Shown: piece after piece, positions 35,736-44,938 of the stretch
Layout: the number at the start of each line of letters is the position of its first letter
How positions within the stretch are numbered: position 1 is the first letter of the stretch
Assembly: GCF_016757735.1 (NCBI RefSeq)
Contig: NZ_CP068439.1
Span: forward strand, 558,001 to 622,000
Length of the DNA: 64,000 nt
DNA from: Aequorivita iocasae
Lineage (GTDB): Bacteria; Bacteroidota; Bacteroidia; Flavobacteriales; Flavobacteriaceae
Reading direction: 5' to 3'
Notes under the pieces: generated by a model
The model's database searches: none
The model's input: the letters and a program-made list of their open reading frames with translations, nothing else
What the model was told of the DNA's origin: nothing
Made by a program: the position numbers and the translations under genes

Positions 35736-36049
35736 TTAAGGCAATTCTAATTTTAATTATTAAGTGCTATTGGCTAATAATACCAAGGAGCAGTCGAAGA
35801 AAGTGCTTGTTCAAAGTATCATGTTCCCATTATGTATACCAACAAACCAAAATAAATGGTCATGCAGGATTGCGGGCACTGCTTTTCAGAATAAAAAACT
35901 GCAATCCCAGTTACCAAATAATTGACTTGGGAGATGAAAAAATACTAGTAACTAAAACCAATAAAGTCTTTTCTGAAAAGGAACTGAACAAATTAATTTT
36001 AAATCCACCCAATGCACCGGAAAAAACAAAAGCCCCCAAGCAATGCTAA
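35732..36049 (+). CDS. YidD-like protein (divergent membrane-insertion factor)
   Basis: A 105-aa protein. A short hydrophobic N-terminus (AILILIIKCYWLIIP) is followed by CLFKVSCSHYVYQQTKINGH, GLRALLFRIKNCNPSY. This matches the YidD (PF01809) signature C-x-x-x-x-x-CS-x-Y, then HG-x-x-x-GL-x-x-x-x-R-x-x-x-CNP. Canonical YidD is encoded near rnpA and helps YidC insert membrane proteins. This one is elsewhere and has a longer, charged tail (KETNK-like, ending TKAPKQC), so it is probably a paralog. It is coupled to the DUF4177 gene by ATGA. Confidence 0.68.
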   Translation: MIKAILILIIKCYWLIIPRSSRRKCLFKVSCSHYVYQQTKINGHAGLRALLFRIKNCNPSYQIIDLGDEKILVTKTNKVFSEKELNKLILNPPNAPEKTKAPKQC

Positions 36050-36062
36050 CGCATAACCAAAA

Positions 36063-36233
36063 ATGGGAGATGCTATCATCATTGATGTGCAAAATGAGGA
36101 AGCCAAATATATCGCAGGCGGCCACCTTCCCCTCTAATCATATGGTTCTTTTGAAGTATTGCATTTTCCATGGGGAAAGAGCTCTTTGGACCGGGTTAAT
36201 GCTAGAGAGCGGTTTTTAGAATTTAAAAGGTAG
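36063..36233 (+). pseudogene. Possible broken small ORF with one in-frame stop
   Basis: One frame reads MGDAIIIDVQNEEAKYIAGG then HLPL, a TAA stop (36135-36137), and continues in the same frame as SYGSFEVLHFPWGKSS to REFLEFKR-like end at TAG 36231. The composition looks protein-like on both sides of the stop, but I recognise no family. It may be a gene remnant in the decayed region. The remaining gene-free sequence to 36396 shows nothing I can name. Confidence 0.25.
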
Positions 36234-36396
36234 TCTGCAACTTTAGTTTATACGTAGCGGCACCGAATTGAAACATTGTAGATAGAGTCAAAAAATGATC
36301 ACAAGGGCCGAGTGAACTTCAGTGAACCAAAACACACCTACAAAAGATTACAAGAAAATAATAAAGTGAAATGAGGGACCAATAGAAATAATATTC

Positions 36397-38889
36397 CTAA
36401 AAAGAAAATCCAAAAACCCCCGTAATCCCAAACTCTCGGGCGCCCGGATTGTCAAGATAATTCCCACGAAAATTGAAGTCCAGTCTAAAAACCCGAAAGA
36501 TGTTGCCCACGCCTACACTCCATTCCCAATAGATTTCTTCGGGCGCCTGATACACAATATTTGAAGCATTTAAATCTTTATTTTCTTGGGATATGGTACC
36601 ATATACTGCCCGAAAACCAACAACTTCACGCAAATCGAGCTTTCGAAGTAATGGGATTCGAGAAAAAATTCTACCTCCAAAATTATGTTGCAAGTGGAGC
36701 GATGCGTAGGTATCACTAACAAATTCGTAATAATCCAATTGTGTAAAACTATTGTAAAGGCTAAAATAAGTCTGATTTCCAGGGATGGGATTTAATAAAC
36801 TTAACGGAACTGCACCAATGGTTGTGCCCACTTCAACCGTGGATAACAAACGACCTAACCCTCCAATATTCCAAGGCTGCGTGTATAGAGCCTGTAACTT
36901 TTTATACTCAAAATCGCCCCCCATCACATCTTTTAAACCATAACTATAACCCGCGTAAAATGAAGGGAAATCTCCGTCATTAATCACTGTTCGCTCCACT
37001 CCGTATCCTGAGGTTTTTCTGCCGGGAGTGTAAAAGAATCCAAATTGGATTTCTGCCTGCTTTAGTTCGCTTTTTACCTCTCCGGTAAAAACACCGTCTT
37101 CCATTACCTTATAGTCAATACTGAAAGTATCGGTTGCCGATTTCAACGTACGGTAGGAACCGGTTAAGCGTAAAATAAAATTTTTCCAAGGCTCAATATC
37201 AAAACCCACGGTGCTTAAGTTTATCCGCGAAAGTCTATCGTTAGCCCCAACAGACAGCAAAGAAGAAGATGCAAGGCTACGCCCCAAAACATCATTGCTG
37301 TTGGTTAAACTAGCCCCCGTCTGCTCTACATCGCGTCGGTTACCTCCGTAAACTGTAAGGCGTGATTTTCTATCCAGCAACCATTTTCCGGAAATACCAT
37401 ATTTGAAACGCTCATCTTTAAAACCATATGCTCCAAAGCCCTCCAATCGCCAGGAATCATTTTGAGTAAAATAGGTTCTGCCTCCAAGACGAATCCGTAA
37501 GCCTTCGGCTTCATTAAAACCAAAAATTGAAAACACAGGGCCCACGTCAAAATTATTGACTTCGTAATACCCGCTGGCCAAAGTTGCGCCTATATTATAC
37601 AGCGCCTTAAAACGGCGGACAGTTTTAAGTGTGTCCAGCATATCATACACGCCTTTTTCGTCCTTGCTAAGTTTCTCCATCCGGTTCTTATCCCAAAACT
37701 CGTCCGGACGGTTGTAAACTTCATAATTATAAGGATCTACTTGCTGGGCATAAAACTTTTTGTCTTTGGGAATGTTGAAAACATAATTGTCATATAAGGT
37801 AGTTCGCTTACCATAAACACCTTTCGCCTCTTCCTTTTTCCGAAAGCTGAAATCACTCATGAAATAGTCACGGGTAATTAGAAAGGTAGAATCGTTCAGC
37901 ACCTCAAACTCTTGTTCAATATATACATCGCGCACCCAGTTTAAGTTCGCACTTTTGGATGCCTGCATGTTTATTTCCTTTATTGCCCACGTAGTATCAT
38001 TGACCCAAAAGTCTCCTTTAAAAGTTAATTCATTTTTGCGTCTGGGGTAATAAACAATGTTATAACACCATTTGTTATCGCGGTAAGCGCTATCGCGAAG
38101 TACGTAATTGTAAACATCTATTCCAGTTCGGGATAATGGACTGGTAAAAGCTTTGTCGAAAAATTTTAGGTAATTGTCATATACATCATATTCGCTGTAA
38201 AGATCTTTTACAAAGGCTATGAGAGTTTGGTTGTTCTCAAAACCTGAATTCTTGTTTCCCTGAAGCACTTCCTTTTCTTCATTTAGCAAGTTGTCACCAT
38301 ATACCTTGGAAGCCGCTTCGTTTATAAATATGGGCAAATATGTGTTTCCCGTAACGTTTGAAGTATCGGTTTGGTCAAAAATAAATTCCATCCCTTTAAA
38401 AACCCTACTTTTAATAAGAGCACTATCAATTGTGTTCAAATCAAATTCCAGTTTTTCGTATTTGTCGTACTGATACTGTTTGAACTTTTTAACTCCGTTT
38501 TCTCTTCGGTTTTCCCAGATCTTCCGCAGAATATCAATAGCGGGATTGTTCTTCTTTGAAGTTTTCCCGCTGTAAACTACTACCTCGTCCAATGCTGAGG
38601 CGCTTTCTTCAACCACCACTTCCATGTTGTAGGTACTACGGGAGCTAAGCTCTACTTCTTTGGTAGTATAGCCTATAAATGAAAAAACGACCGTTTTATA
38701 GGTTTTGTCGCTCTCCAAATAAAAACGTCCGTTTTCATCTGAAATAGTACCTTCTTGCGAATCTTTAAAAATCACATTGGCGAAAGCCACCGGATAACCG
38801 GTTGGGTCCTTTATGGTACCACTAACCTTGGTTTGTGCAAATGCCGAAGCGCCTAAAATTAAAATTGAAAAGAATAATAGGCGCTTCAT
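36397..38889 (-). CDS. DUF5686 family outer-membrane protein with carboxypeptidase-like N-domain
   Basis: An 830-aa protein with signal peptide MKRLLFFSILILGASAFAQ. A CarboxypepD_reg-like beta-sandwich (~20-105; VSGTIKDPTGYPVAFANVIF) and the DUF5686 region (~120-830; LDEVVVYSGKTSKKNNPAIDILRKI) follow. The C-terminal half alternates amphipathic strands and ends GITGVFGFSF, consistent with a beta-barrel. Its role is unknown. It sits directly downstream of pdhB on the same strand (36 bp), possibly as one transcript. Confidence 0.82.
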   Translation of the reverse strand: MKRLLFFSILILGASAFAQTKVSGTIKDPTGYPVAFANVIFKDSQEGTISDENGRFYLESDKTYKTVVFSFIGYTTKEVELSSRSTYNMEVVVEESASALDEVVVYSGKTSKKNNPAIDILRKIWENRRENGVKKFKQYQYDKYEKLEFDLNTIDSALIKSRVFKGMEFIFDQTDTSNVTGNTYLPIFINEAASKVYGDNLLNEEKEVLQGNKNSGFENNQTLIAFVKDLYSEYDVYDNYLKFFDKAFTSPLSRTGIDVYNYVLRDSAYRDNKWCYNIVYYPRRKNELTFKGDFWVNDTTWAIKEINMQASKSANLNWVRDVYIEQEFEVLNDSTFLITRDYFMSDFSFRKKEEAKGVYGKRTTLYDNYVFNIPKDKKFYAQQVDPYNYEVYNRPDEFWDKNRMEKLSKDEKGVYDMLDTLKTVRRFKALYNIGATLASGYYEVNNFDVGPVFSIFGFNEAEGLRIRLGGRTYFTQNDSWRLEGFGAYGFKDERFKYGISGKWLLDRKSRLTVYGGNRRDVEQTGASLTNSNDVLGRSLASSSLLSVGANDRLSRINLSTVGFDIEPWKNFILRLTGSYRTLKSATDTFSIDYKVMEDGVFTGEVKSELKQAEIQFGFFYTPGRKTSGYGVERTVINDGDFPSFYAGYSYGLKDVMGGDFEYKKLQALYTQPWNIGGLGRLLSTVEVGTTIGAVPLSLLNPIPGNQTYFSLYNSFTQLDYYEFVSDTYASLHLQHNFGGRIFSRIPLLRKLDLREVVGFRAVYGTISQENKDLNASNIVYQAPEEIYWEWSVGVGNIFRVFRLDFNFRGNYLDNPGAREFGITGVFGFSF

Positions 38890-38925
38890 AATGGTAGTGA
38901 CTGAATTTTTAGTACGGATATAAAA

Positions 38926-39906
38926 TTAGTCTCTATAAAGAACTTTCTTTACGGCCTTAACAACATCTTCACTATTTGGCAACCATTCCTCCAATAAAGC
39001 TGGTGAATATGGTGCGGGAGTGTCGGCTGTATTTATTTTTACAATTGGAGCGTCCAGATAATCAAAAACTTCGTTCTGAACTTGATATGTTATTTCAGTA
39101 GCAACATTTCCGAAAGGCCATGCTTCTTCTAAAATTACCAAACGGTTGGTTTTTTTTACCGATTCAAATATAGCCTCATAATCTAAGGGACGAATAGTGC
39201 GTAAATCGATAATCTCGCACTCAATGCCTTCTTCGGCAAGGGTTTCAGCAGCTTTATAAGCTTCTTTTATAATTTTTCCAAAAGAAACAATGGTTACATC
39301 CTTTCCTTTTCTTTTAATATCGGCAACCCCCAAAGGAATCAAATATTCGCCTTCGGGCACTTCATCCTTATCGCCATACATTTGCTCGCTCTCCATAAAA
39401 ATCACTGGATCATCATCGCGGATTGCGCTTTTCAACAGTCCTTTTGCATCAGCTGGGTTACTCGGCACCACAACTTTTAACCCGGGACAGTTTGCGTACC
39501 AGCTTTCAAAGGCCTGGCTATGAGTTGCGGCAAGTTGCCCCGCAGAAGCTGTTGGCCCACGGAAGACGATAGGAATATTAAACTGCCCGCCGCTCATTTG
39601 GCGCATTTTGGCAGCGTTGTTTATTATTTGGTCAATGGCAACCAAAGAAAAGTTGAAGGTCATAAACTCAATAATCGGTCTGTTGCCGTTCATTGCCGAA
39701 CCTATACCAATACCTGAAAAGCCCATTTCGGAAATTGGAGTATCTATTACACGTTTTGCACCAAACTCCTCGAGCATTCCTTTACTGGCTTTATAAGCCC
39801 CATTATACTCGGCCACTTCCTCGCCCATTAAATATATAGATTCGTCGCGACGCATTTCTTCGCTCATCGCCTCGGCTATTGCCTCTCTGAATTGTAATGT
39901 CTTCAT
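38926..39906 (-). CDS. pdhB: Pyruvate dehydrogenase E1 component, beta subunit
   Basis: A 326-aa transketolase-like subunit that binds thiamine diphosphate with the alpha subunit and decarboxylates pyruvate (or a related 2-oxoacid). The motifs YLMGEEVAEYNGAYKASKGM, RVIDTPISEMGFSGIGIGSA, GPTASAGQLAATHSQ and EEGIECEIIDLRTIRPLD are typical. The alpha and E2 genes are not in the window. The complex needs lipoate, which LipB (18 kb) supplies. The gene is divergent from etfB and followed by a DUF5686 gene. Confidence 0.93.
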   Translation of the reverse strand: MKTLQFREAIAEAMSEEMRRDESIYLMGEEVAEYNGAYKASKGMLEEFGAKRVIDTPISEMGFSGIGIGSAMNGNRPIIEFMTFNFSLVAIDQIINNAAKMRQMSGGQFNIPIVFRGPTASAGQLAATHSQAFESWYANCPGLKVVVPSNPADAKGLLKSAIRDDDPVIFMESEQMYGDKDEVPEGEYLIPLGVADIKRKGKDVTIVSFGKIIKEAYKAAETLAEEGIECEIIDLRTIRPLDYEAIFESVKKTNRLVILEEAWPFGNVATEITYQVQNEVFDYLDAPIVKINTADTPAPYSPALLEEWLPNSEDVVKAVKKVLYRD

Positions 39907-39950
39907 CTGTCTAAATTGAAATGTAAATAACTGAAATTTTTCAGGGATAG

Positions 39951-39958
39951 CAAAAATA
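39951..39958 (-). promoter_or_regulatory. -7 box of pdhB
   Basis: The reverse strand reads TATTTTTG, an exact TAnnTTTG, 44 nt upstream of the pdhB ATG. Confidence 0.45.
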
Positions 39959-40123
39959 CTATAATTACCATCTGTTTAGGTATATTTTCTTCACTTTTAA
40001 CCAAAATTTATTATGCGTGCATAACAAAAAAAGGAAATATATTCTTAACTTCGCACACGAGCAATTTGAAAGCCTTTTGGTTTCTATTTGCTGAAAATTT
40101 ACAATCCAAAAACACTTCAAAAA

Positions 40124-40864
40124 ATGAAAATATTAGTCTGTATCAGTCACGTACCGGACACAACTTCCAAAATTAATTTTACTGACGGCGATAGCAAGTT
40201 TGACACAAATGGGGTTCAGTTCGTAATCAATCCAAATGACGAATTTGGTCTTACTCGAGCTATGTGGTTTAAAGAAAAACAAGGAGCCACAGTACACGTG
40301 GTAAACGTTGGAGGTGCTGAAACTGAGCCTACACTTCGCAAAGCATTGGCTATTGGAGCCGATGAAGCTATTAGAGTAAACACTGCTGCAACCGATGGTT
40401 TTTCAGTTGCAAAACAACTTGCAAATGTTGCAAAAGAAGGCGGTTACGATTTGGTAATTGGCGGTAGGGAATCAATCGATTACAACGGCGGAATGGTACC
40501 CGGAATGGTTGCCAAACTAATTGGCGCAAACTTCGTAAATACCTGTATCAGCCTTGAAGTGGAAGGCGATAAAGCCACAGCAATTCGCGAAATAGATGGC
40601 GGAAAGGAAACTTTGAAAACATCACTTCCGTTGGTAATTGGCGGACAAAAGGGGTTGGTTGAGGAAAGCGATCTTCGCATCCCAAATATGCGCGGTATTA
40701 TGCAGGCCCGCACAAAACCTTTGAACGTTAAAGAACCTGTGGATGCAAACGCCGAAACAAATACGGTGTCATTTGCAAAACCTGCACCTAAAGGTGCGGT
40801 AAAGTTGGTTGATAACGTAGACGAATTGGTGAACCTTCTTCATAACGAAGCGAAGGTAATTTAA
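40124..40864 (+). CDS. etfB: Electron transfer flavoprotein beta subunit
   Basis: A 246-aa ETF beta subunit that holds AMP and, with EtfA, accepts electrons from acyl-CoA dehydrogenases. The start MKILVCISHVPDTTSKINF is typical, followed by FVINPNDEFGLTRAM and LVIGGRESIDYNGGMVPGMV. I chose ATG at 40124 because the twelve upstream codons are not family-like. etfA follows after 19 bp. The acyl-CoA dehydrogenase at 3.3 kb is a likely electron donor. Confidence 0.95.
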   Translation: MKILVCISHVPDTTSKINFTDGDSKFDTNGVQFVINPNDEFGLTRAMWFKEKQGATVHVVNVGGAETEPTLRKALAIGADEAIRVNTAATDGFSVAKQLANVAKEGGYDLVIGGRESIDYNGGMVPGMVAKLIGANFVNTCISLEVEGDKATAIREIDGGKETLKTSLPLVIGGQKGLVEESDLRIPNMRGIMQARTKPLNVKEPVDANAETNTVSFAKPAPKGAVKLVDNVDELVNLLHNEAKVI

Positions 40865-40883
40865 GAATTAAAAAAAGAAAGAC

Positions 40884-41852
40884 ATGTCAGTTTTAGTATA
40901 TACAGAATCAGAAGAAGGAAAAATTAAAAAAATAGCTTTGGAAGCAGTTTCGTACGCAAAAGGAATTGCGGACCAAATGGGAACTTCGGTTACTGCCGTT
41001 ACCATTAATACCAATGATGTTTCAGATTTGGGGAAATACGGAGCTTCAAAAGTTTTGCAGGTTTCCAATGAAAAATTGAACAAGTTTAACGGCGAAGCGT
41101 ATGCCGATGTAATCGGCCAAGCTGCAAAAAATGAAGGCGCACAAGTAATTGTATTAACTTCTAGCGCAAACAGTAAATTTTTGGCCCCCACCCTCGCAGT
41201 TAACCTTGAAGCGGGTTACGTGGCAAACGTCATCGCCCTTCCTGAAAGCACTTCTCCATTTAAGGTAAAACACAGCGTTTTCACAAACAAAGCCTTCGCT
41301 ACTACCGAAATTAAAACCAATATTAAAATAATTGGGTTGGGAAAAAATTCATATGGATTGAAGGAAAATGAAACCTCAGCTTCCACTGAAACTTTCTCGC
41401 CAAATCTTGATGCCCACGATTTTGATATGGAAATTGTTTCCGTAGATAAAGCAACCGACAAAGTAACCATTGCCGATGCAGAAATAGTTGTTTCCGGAGG
41501 TCGCGGCCTGAAAGGCCCCGAAAACTGGGGAATGGTTGAAGAGCTTGCGCAAACGCTTGGTGCTGCCACAGCTTGTTCAAAACCGGTGAGCGATATGGGC
41601 TGGAGACCGCATAGCGAGCACGTGGGGCAAACTGGAAAACCAGTGGCTTCCAACCTTTATATTGCAATCGGTATTTCCGGCGCAATACAGCATTTGGCGG
41701 GCATTAACGCCTCAAAAGTAAAAGTGGTAATCAATAACGATCCCGAAGCACCTTTCTTTAAGGCTGCAGACTACGGTATTGTAGGCGATGCTTTTGAAAT
41801 AGTACCAAAACTCACCGAAAAATTAAAAGAATTTAAAGCGCAAAACGCATAA
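40884..41852 (+). CDS. etfA: Electron transfer flavoprotein alpha subunit
   Basis: A 322-aa ETF alpha subunit that binds FAD. The C-terminal FAD domain has VVSGGRGLKGPENWGMVEEL, ACSKPVSDMGWRPHSEHVGQTG and YIAIGISGAIQHLAGI with the terminal IVGDAFEIVPKL. The N-terminal domain is reduced in motifs but normal in length. It forms an operon with etfB. Confidence 0.95.
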   Translation: MSVLVYTESEEGKIKKIALEAVSYAKGIADQMGTSVTAVTINTNDVSDLGKYGASKVLQVSNEKLNKFNGEAYADVIGQAAKNEGAQVIVLTSSANSKFLAPTLAVNLEAGYVANVIALPESTSPFKVKHSVFTNKAFATTEIKTNIKIIGLGKNSYGLKENETSASTETFSPNLDAHDFDMEIVSVDKATDKVTIADAEIVVSGGRGLKGPENWGMVEELAQTLGAATACSKPVSDMGWRPHSEHVGQTGKPVASNLYIAIGISGAIQHLAGINASKVKVVINNDPEAPFFKAADYGIVGDAFEIVPKLTEKLKEFKAQNA

Positions 41853-41874
41853 TTTTTTATTAATTTGTACCCCG

Positions 41875-41926
41875 AAAAAGGGCTGTTTAGATAGGGAAAC
41901 ATCCAAATTTAAACACCCCTTTTTTT
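41875..41926 (+). terminator. Terminator after etfA
   Basis: AAAAAGGG pairs with CCCTTTTTT and, across a one-base bulge, TGTTTA pairs with TAAACA, closing a long hairpin with a seven-T tail. Confidence 0.75.
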
Positions 41927-42005
41927 ATTGATTTTTTATTCGTTACTTTTATAAGCCATTGTTTAACTGAACACTGCAAAAGGAATATTACAACAGTACT
42001 GAAGA

Positions 42006-42629
42006 ATGAGTTTAGTAAAACTTACCATAAAAGGAATATCTTACAGCCAAACCCAAAATGGCGCCTACGCACTTATCTTGAACGAAGTGGACGGCGAACG
42101 CAAATTGCCGATAGTAATTGGCGCTTTTGAGGCACAGTCCATTGCTATTGCCTTGGAAAAAGACATTACCCCGCCTAGGCCTCTTACCCACGACCTTTTT
42201 AAGAATTTCGCTGACCGTTTTGAAATTGTGGTGAAGCAGGTAATCATCCACAAACTGGTGGATGGGGTTTTTTATTCAAGCATTATTTGTGAACGTGACA
42301 AAATCGAAGAGATTATTGATGCACGTACCAGTGACGCCATAGCATTGGCCCTTCGGTTTAAAGCACCCATTTTTACTTATAAAAACATTTTGGACAAAGC
42401 AGGTATTTATCTTAAAACTTCCACTTCCAAAAAAACACTTTCAAAAAAGGAGGAAGCAGTTATTGAAAACTTAATTCTTGGAGAAGATAAAGAATCTGTA
42501 AAGCCTTCACGGGAAGATTATTCCAAGTTTAGCCTAAGTGAATTAAACAAAATGCTGGACGCTGCCGTAAAAGACGAAAATTATGAAAAGGCAGCAAGCC
42601 TACGCGACGAAATATCAAAAAGGGAGTAG
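42006..42629 (+). CDS. Bifunctional nuclease family protein with UVR motif
   Basis: A 207-aa protein. The N-terminal ~135 residues form a DUF151/BFN domain (YALILNEVDGERKLPIVIGAFEAQSIAIALEK, DARTSDAIALALRFKAPIFT). The end is a UvrB/UvrC-type motif helix pair (LSELNKMLDAAVKDENYEKAASLRDEI). BFN proteins are linked to RNase/DNase activity in some organisms. The UVR motif suggests interaction with Uvr or Clp proteins. It is separated from the CNT gene downstream by 92 bp. Confidence 0.88.
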   Translation: MSLVKLTIKGISYSQTQNGAYALILNEVDGERKLPIVIGAFEAQSIAIALEKDITPPRPLTHDLFKNFADRFEIVVKQVIIHKLVDGVFYSSIICERDKIEEIIDARTSDAIALALRFKAPIFTYKNILDKAGIYLKTSTSKKTLSKKEEAVIENLILGEDKESVKPSREDYSKFSLSELNKMLDAAVKDENYEKAASLRDEISKRE

Positions 42630-42721
42630 GTTTATTATTATTTTTAAAAAAATATAACCCCCTTTAGCGAACCTGTCTAGAGCGCAGTTTAAGCAATAAA
42701 GGGTTGGAGTTTAAACAGAAT

Positions 42722-44431
42722 ATGCGAAAATTCACACTTGTAGCCATTGCGCTTTTTTTCATCGGCAATACTTTTGCTCAAAGCATTGAAAAAACCTGGC
42801 AATTTTCCGAAGTAAAAGATGAAAACGGCCTTTCCGTTCTAAATATAAACCCTGAAAAGGATTTCCTTAAACTCGAAAACGGTGTTTTTGAATATCAGGT
42901 TGCCAGTGATAGTTTAAAGTCGAGCGGCGATTATATGTTTCAGAACAATTTATTGGTGCTATTTTTCAACAATCCCACAGACAGCATTAGAAGATTTCGC
43001 GTAGAGCAAATTACAGATAGCACACTTTCCCTTTCAGAAAAAAATTACAAATACCAGCTAAAAACGCCCAACATGCAAAATGCTTCGGCATTGGAGACCG
43101 TTACTAAAACTTCAGAGATAATTCCCAGCGCAGGCTTTTCTTTCCAAAGTCTTTGGCGTGGTGTTTTAGGGATGTTTTCATTAATAATTATAGCTTTTCT
43201 TTTCAGCTCAAACAGAAAGGCTATCAATTGGAAAACGGTGGGTCTTGGACTGGCTTTCCAACTGTTGATTGCCATTGGTGTTTTGAAAGTAAATTTTATA
43301 AAAAATGCCTTTGAAGGTGTGGGCCAAATATTTGTAAATGTCTTGGATTATACCAAAGCAGGAAGCGAGTTCCTTTTTGGCGGAATGCTGGATATCAACT
43401 CTTTCGGTTTCATCTTTGCGTTTCAGGTATTGCCAACCATTATATTTTTCTCTGCACTTACTTCTGTGCTTTTCTATTTCGGAATTATCCAAATAGTTGT
43501 AAAAGGAATGGGATGGCTGCTTACAAAGCTTTTGAATATTTCAGGCGCTGAAAGTTTGAGCGTTGCAGGAAACATCTTTTTGGGCCAAACCGAAGCCCCG
43601 CTTTTGATTAAAGCATATTTGGAAAAAATGAACAAGAGCGAAATGCTACTTGTTATGATTGGCGGAATGGCAACTGTTGCGGGAGCTGTACTTGCTGCGT
43701 ATATCGGCTTTTTGGGCGGTGACGACCCCGAATTGCGATTGACTTTTGCCAAACACCTTTTGGCAGCCTCCGTCATGGCAGCGCCAGGCGCTATCGTGAT
43801 TTCTAAAATACTCTATCCGCAGACTGAACCTATCAATACTGATGTAAAGGTTTCTTCTGAAAAAATTGGCTCCAACTTTTTGGATGCTATTGCCAATGGA
43901 ACTACTGAAGGTTTGAGACTTGCGGTAAACGTGGGCGCTATGCTTTTGGTTTTTGTAGCCTTTATTGCAATGCTCAACGGAATATTAGGATGGGTTGGCG
44001 AAGTAACTTCAGTCAATAGTTGGGTTGCCGAAAAATCTGCTTATGACAGTCTTTCTTTGGAAGCAATATTGGGGACGGTATTTGCTCCTTTAATGTGGCT
44101 TATAGGCGTGGCAAAAGAAGATATGTTTATGATGGGCCAATTATTGGGAATAAAACTTGCCGCAAGTGAGTTTGTTGGGTACATTCAGTTAGCAGAACTT
44201 AAAAACGTAACCAATGAGCTACACCTTAACTACGAAAAAAGCATCATTATGGCCACTTATATGCTGTGTGGGTTTGCGAATTTTGCATCCATCGGAATTC
44301 AGATTGGCGGAATTGGTTCTCTGGCACCCGGACAGCGAAAAACCCTTTCTAAGTTTGGGATGAAAGCTTTGATTGGCGGAACAATTGCATCGTTAATATC
44401 TGCAACTATCGCGGGAATGATTATTGGCTAA
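42722..44431 (+). CDS. Concentrative nucleoside transporter (CNT) with N-terminal periplasmic domain
   Basis: A 569-aa protein. It starts with a signal peptide (MRKFTLVAIALFFIGNTFAQ) and a ~120-residue lipocalin-like domain (SIEKTWQFSEVKDENGLSVLN). About nine or more membrane spans of the NupC/CNT family follow from residue ~145. Family motifs include GNIFLGQTEAPLLIKAYL, GGMATVAGAVLAAYIGFLG and CGFANFASIGIQIGGIG. CNTs import nucleosides with Na+ or H+. I chose ATG at 42722, because it places the signal peptide first. The last base overlaps the stop of the next convergent gene. Confidence 0.88.
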   Translation: MRKFTLVAIALFFIGNTFAQSIEKTWQFSEVKDENGLSVLNINPEKDFLKLENGVFEYQVASDSLKSSGDYMFQNNLLVLFFNNPTDSIRRFRVEQITDSTLSLSEKNYKYQLKTPNMQNASALETVTKTSEIIPSAGFSFQSLWRGVLGMFSLIIIAFLFSSNRKAINWKTVGLGLAFQLLIAIGVLKVNFIKNAFEGVGQIFVNVLDYTKAGSEFLFGGMLDINSFGFIFAFQVLPTIIFFSALTSVLFYFGIIQIVVKGMGWLLTKLLNISGAESLSVAGNIFLGQTEAPLLIKAYLEKMNKSEMLLVMIGGMATVAGAVLAAYIGFLGGDDPELRLTFAKHLLAASVMAAPGAIVISKILYPQTEPINTDVKVSSEKIGSNFLDAIANGTTEGLRLAVNVGAMLLVFVAFIAMLNGILGWVGEVTSVNSWVAEKSAYDSLSLEAILGTVFAPLMWLIGVAKEDMFMMGQLLGIKLAASEFVGYIQLAELKNVTNELHLNYEKSIIMATYMLCGFANFASIGIQIGGIGSLAPGQRKTLSKFGMKALIGGTIASLISATIAGMIIG

Positions 44432-44793
44432 TAGCTTCCTATAACTGTTTTTGCCCAATCAGAAGCTTCTTCTATAGACTGGAAGTAACTAAAGGCGCCC
44501 TCAAATAGACCTTGCTCCTCGATAGCTTCATTTTTAACAGCATTGTTATTTGAAACAATTGCTATCCCTACCACACTTTTAGATTTTTTACTATTGTAAA
44601 CCTCAGGGTTCACTCTTTTTGCCATTTCCCTATTAGAAACTACCACACATTTCCGCCCTCTATAATGTGAATCAATTATTCCCACAAACTCCTCTGCCTC
44701 TTCAAGATCATAAACAGATGCATTAAAGTGAAAAATTGCATACAAGGGGTAGCACTCCAATATCCCGGTTGATAGCTGATATTTATTTTCCAT
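44428..44793 (-). CDS. STAS/SpoIIAA-like small protein
   Basis: A 121-aa soluble protein without signal peptide. The pattern NKYQLSTGILECYPLYAIFHFN, then AEEFVGIIDSHYRGRKCVVVSNREM, and AFSYFQSIEEASDWAKTVI suggests the beta-alpha-beta SpoIIAA/STAS-like fold seen in Bacteroidetes small proteins. This is a pattern guess with no catalytic motif. It is convergent with the CNT gene. The two stop codons share bases (CTAA at 44428-44431). Confidence 0.6.
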   Translation of the reverse strand: MENKYQLSTGILECYPLYAIFHFNASVYDLEEAEEFVGIIDSHYRGRKCVVVSNREMAKRVNPEVYNSKKSKSVVGIAIVSNNNAVKNEAIEEQGLFEGAFSYFQSIEEASDWAKTVIGSY

Positions 44794-44938
44794 TTGCTCA
44801 AGGATTTCGAATTAAATTTAATCAAAATTTTAACATAATTCTGAATCGTTAATAACTTATTTAAAAGCAATTCAGAAATAATTTGAGCATCAACATCCCT
44901 ATTAGTATTTTTAGACCAATAATCTATTTGCACATACA

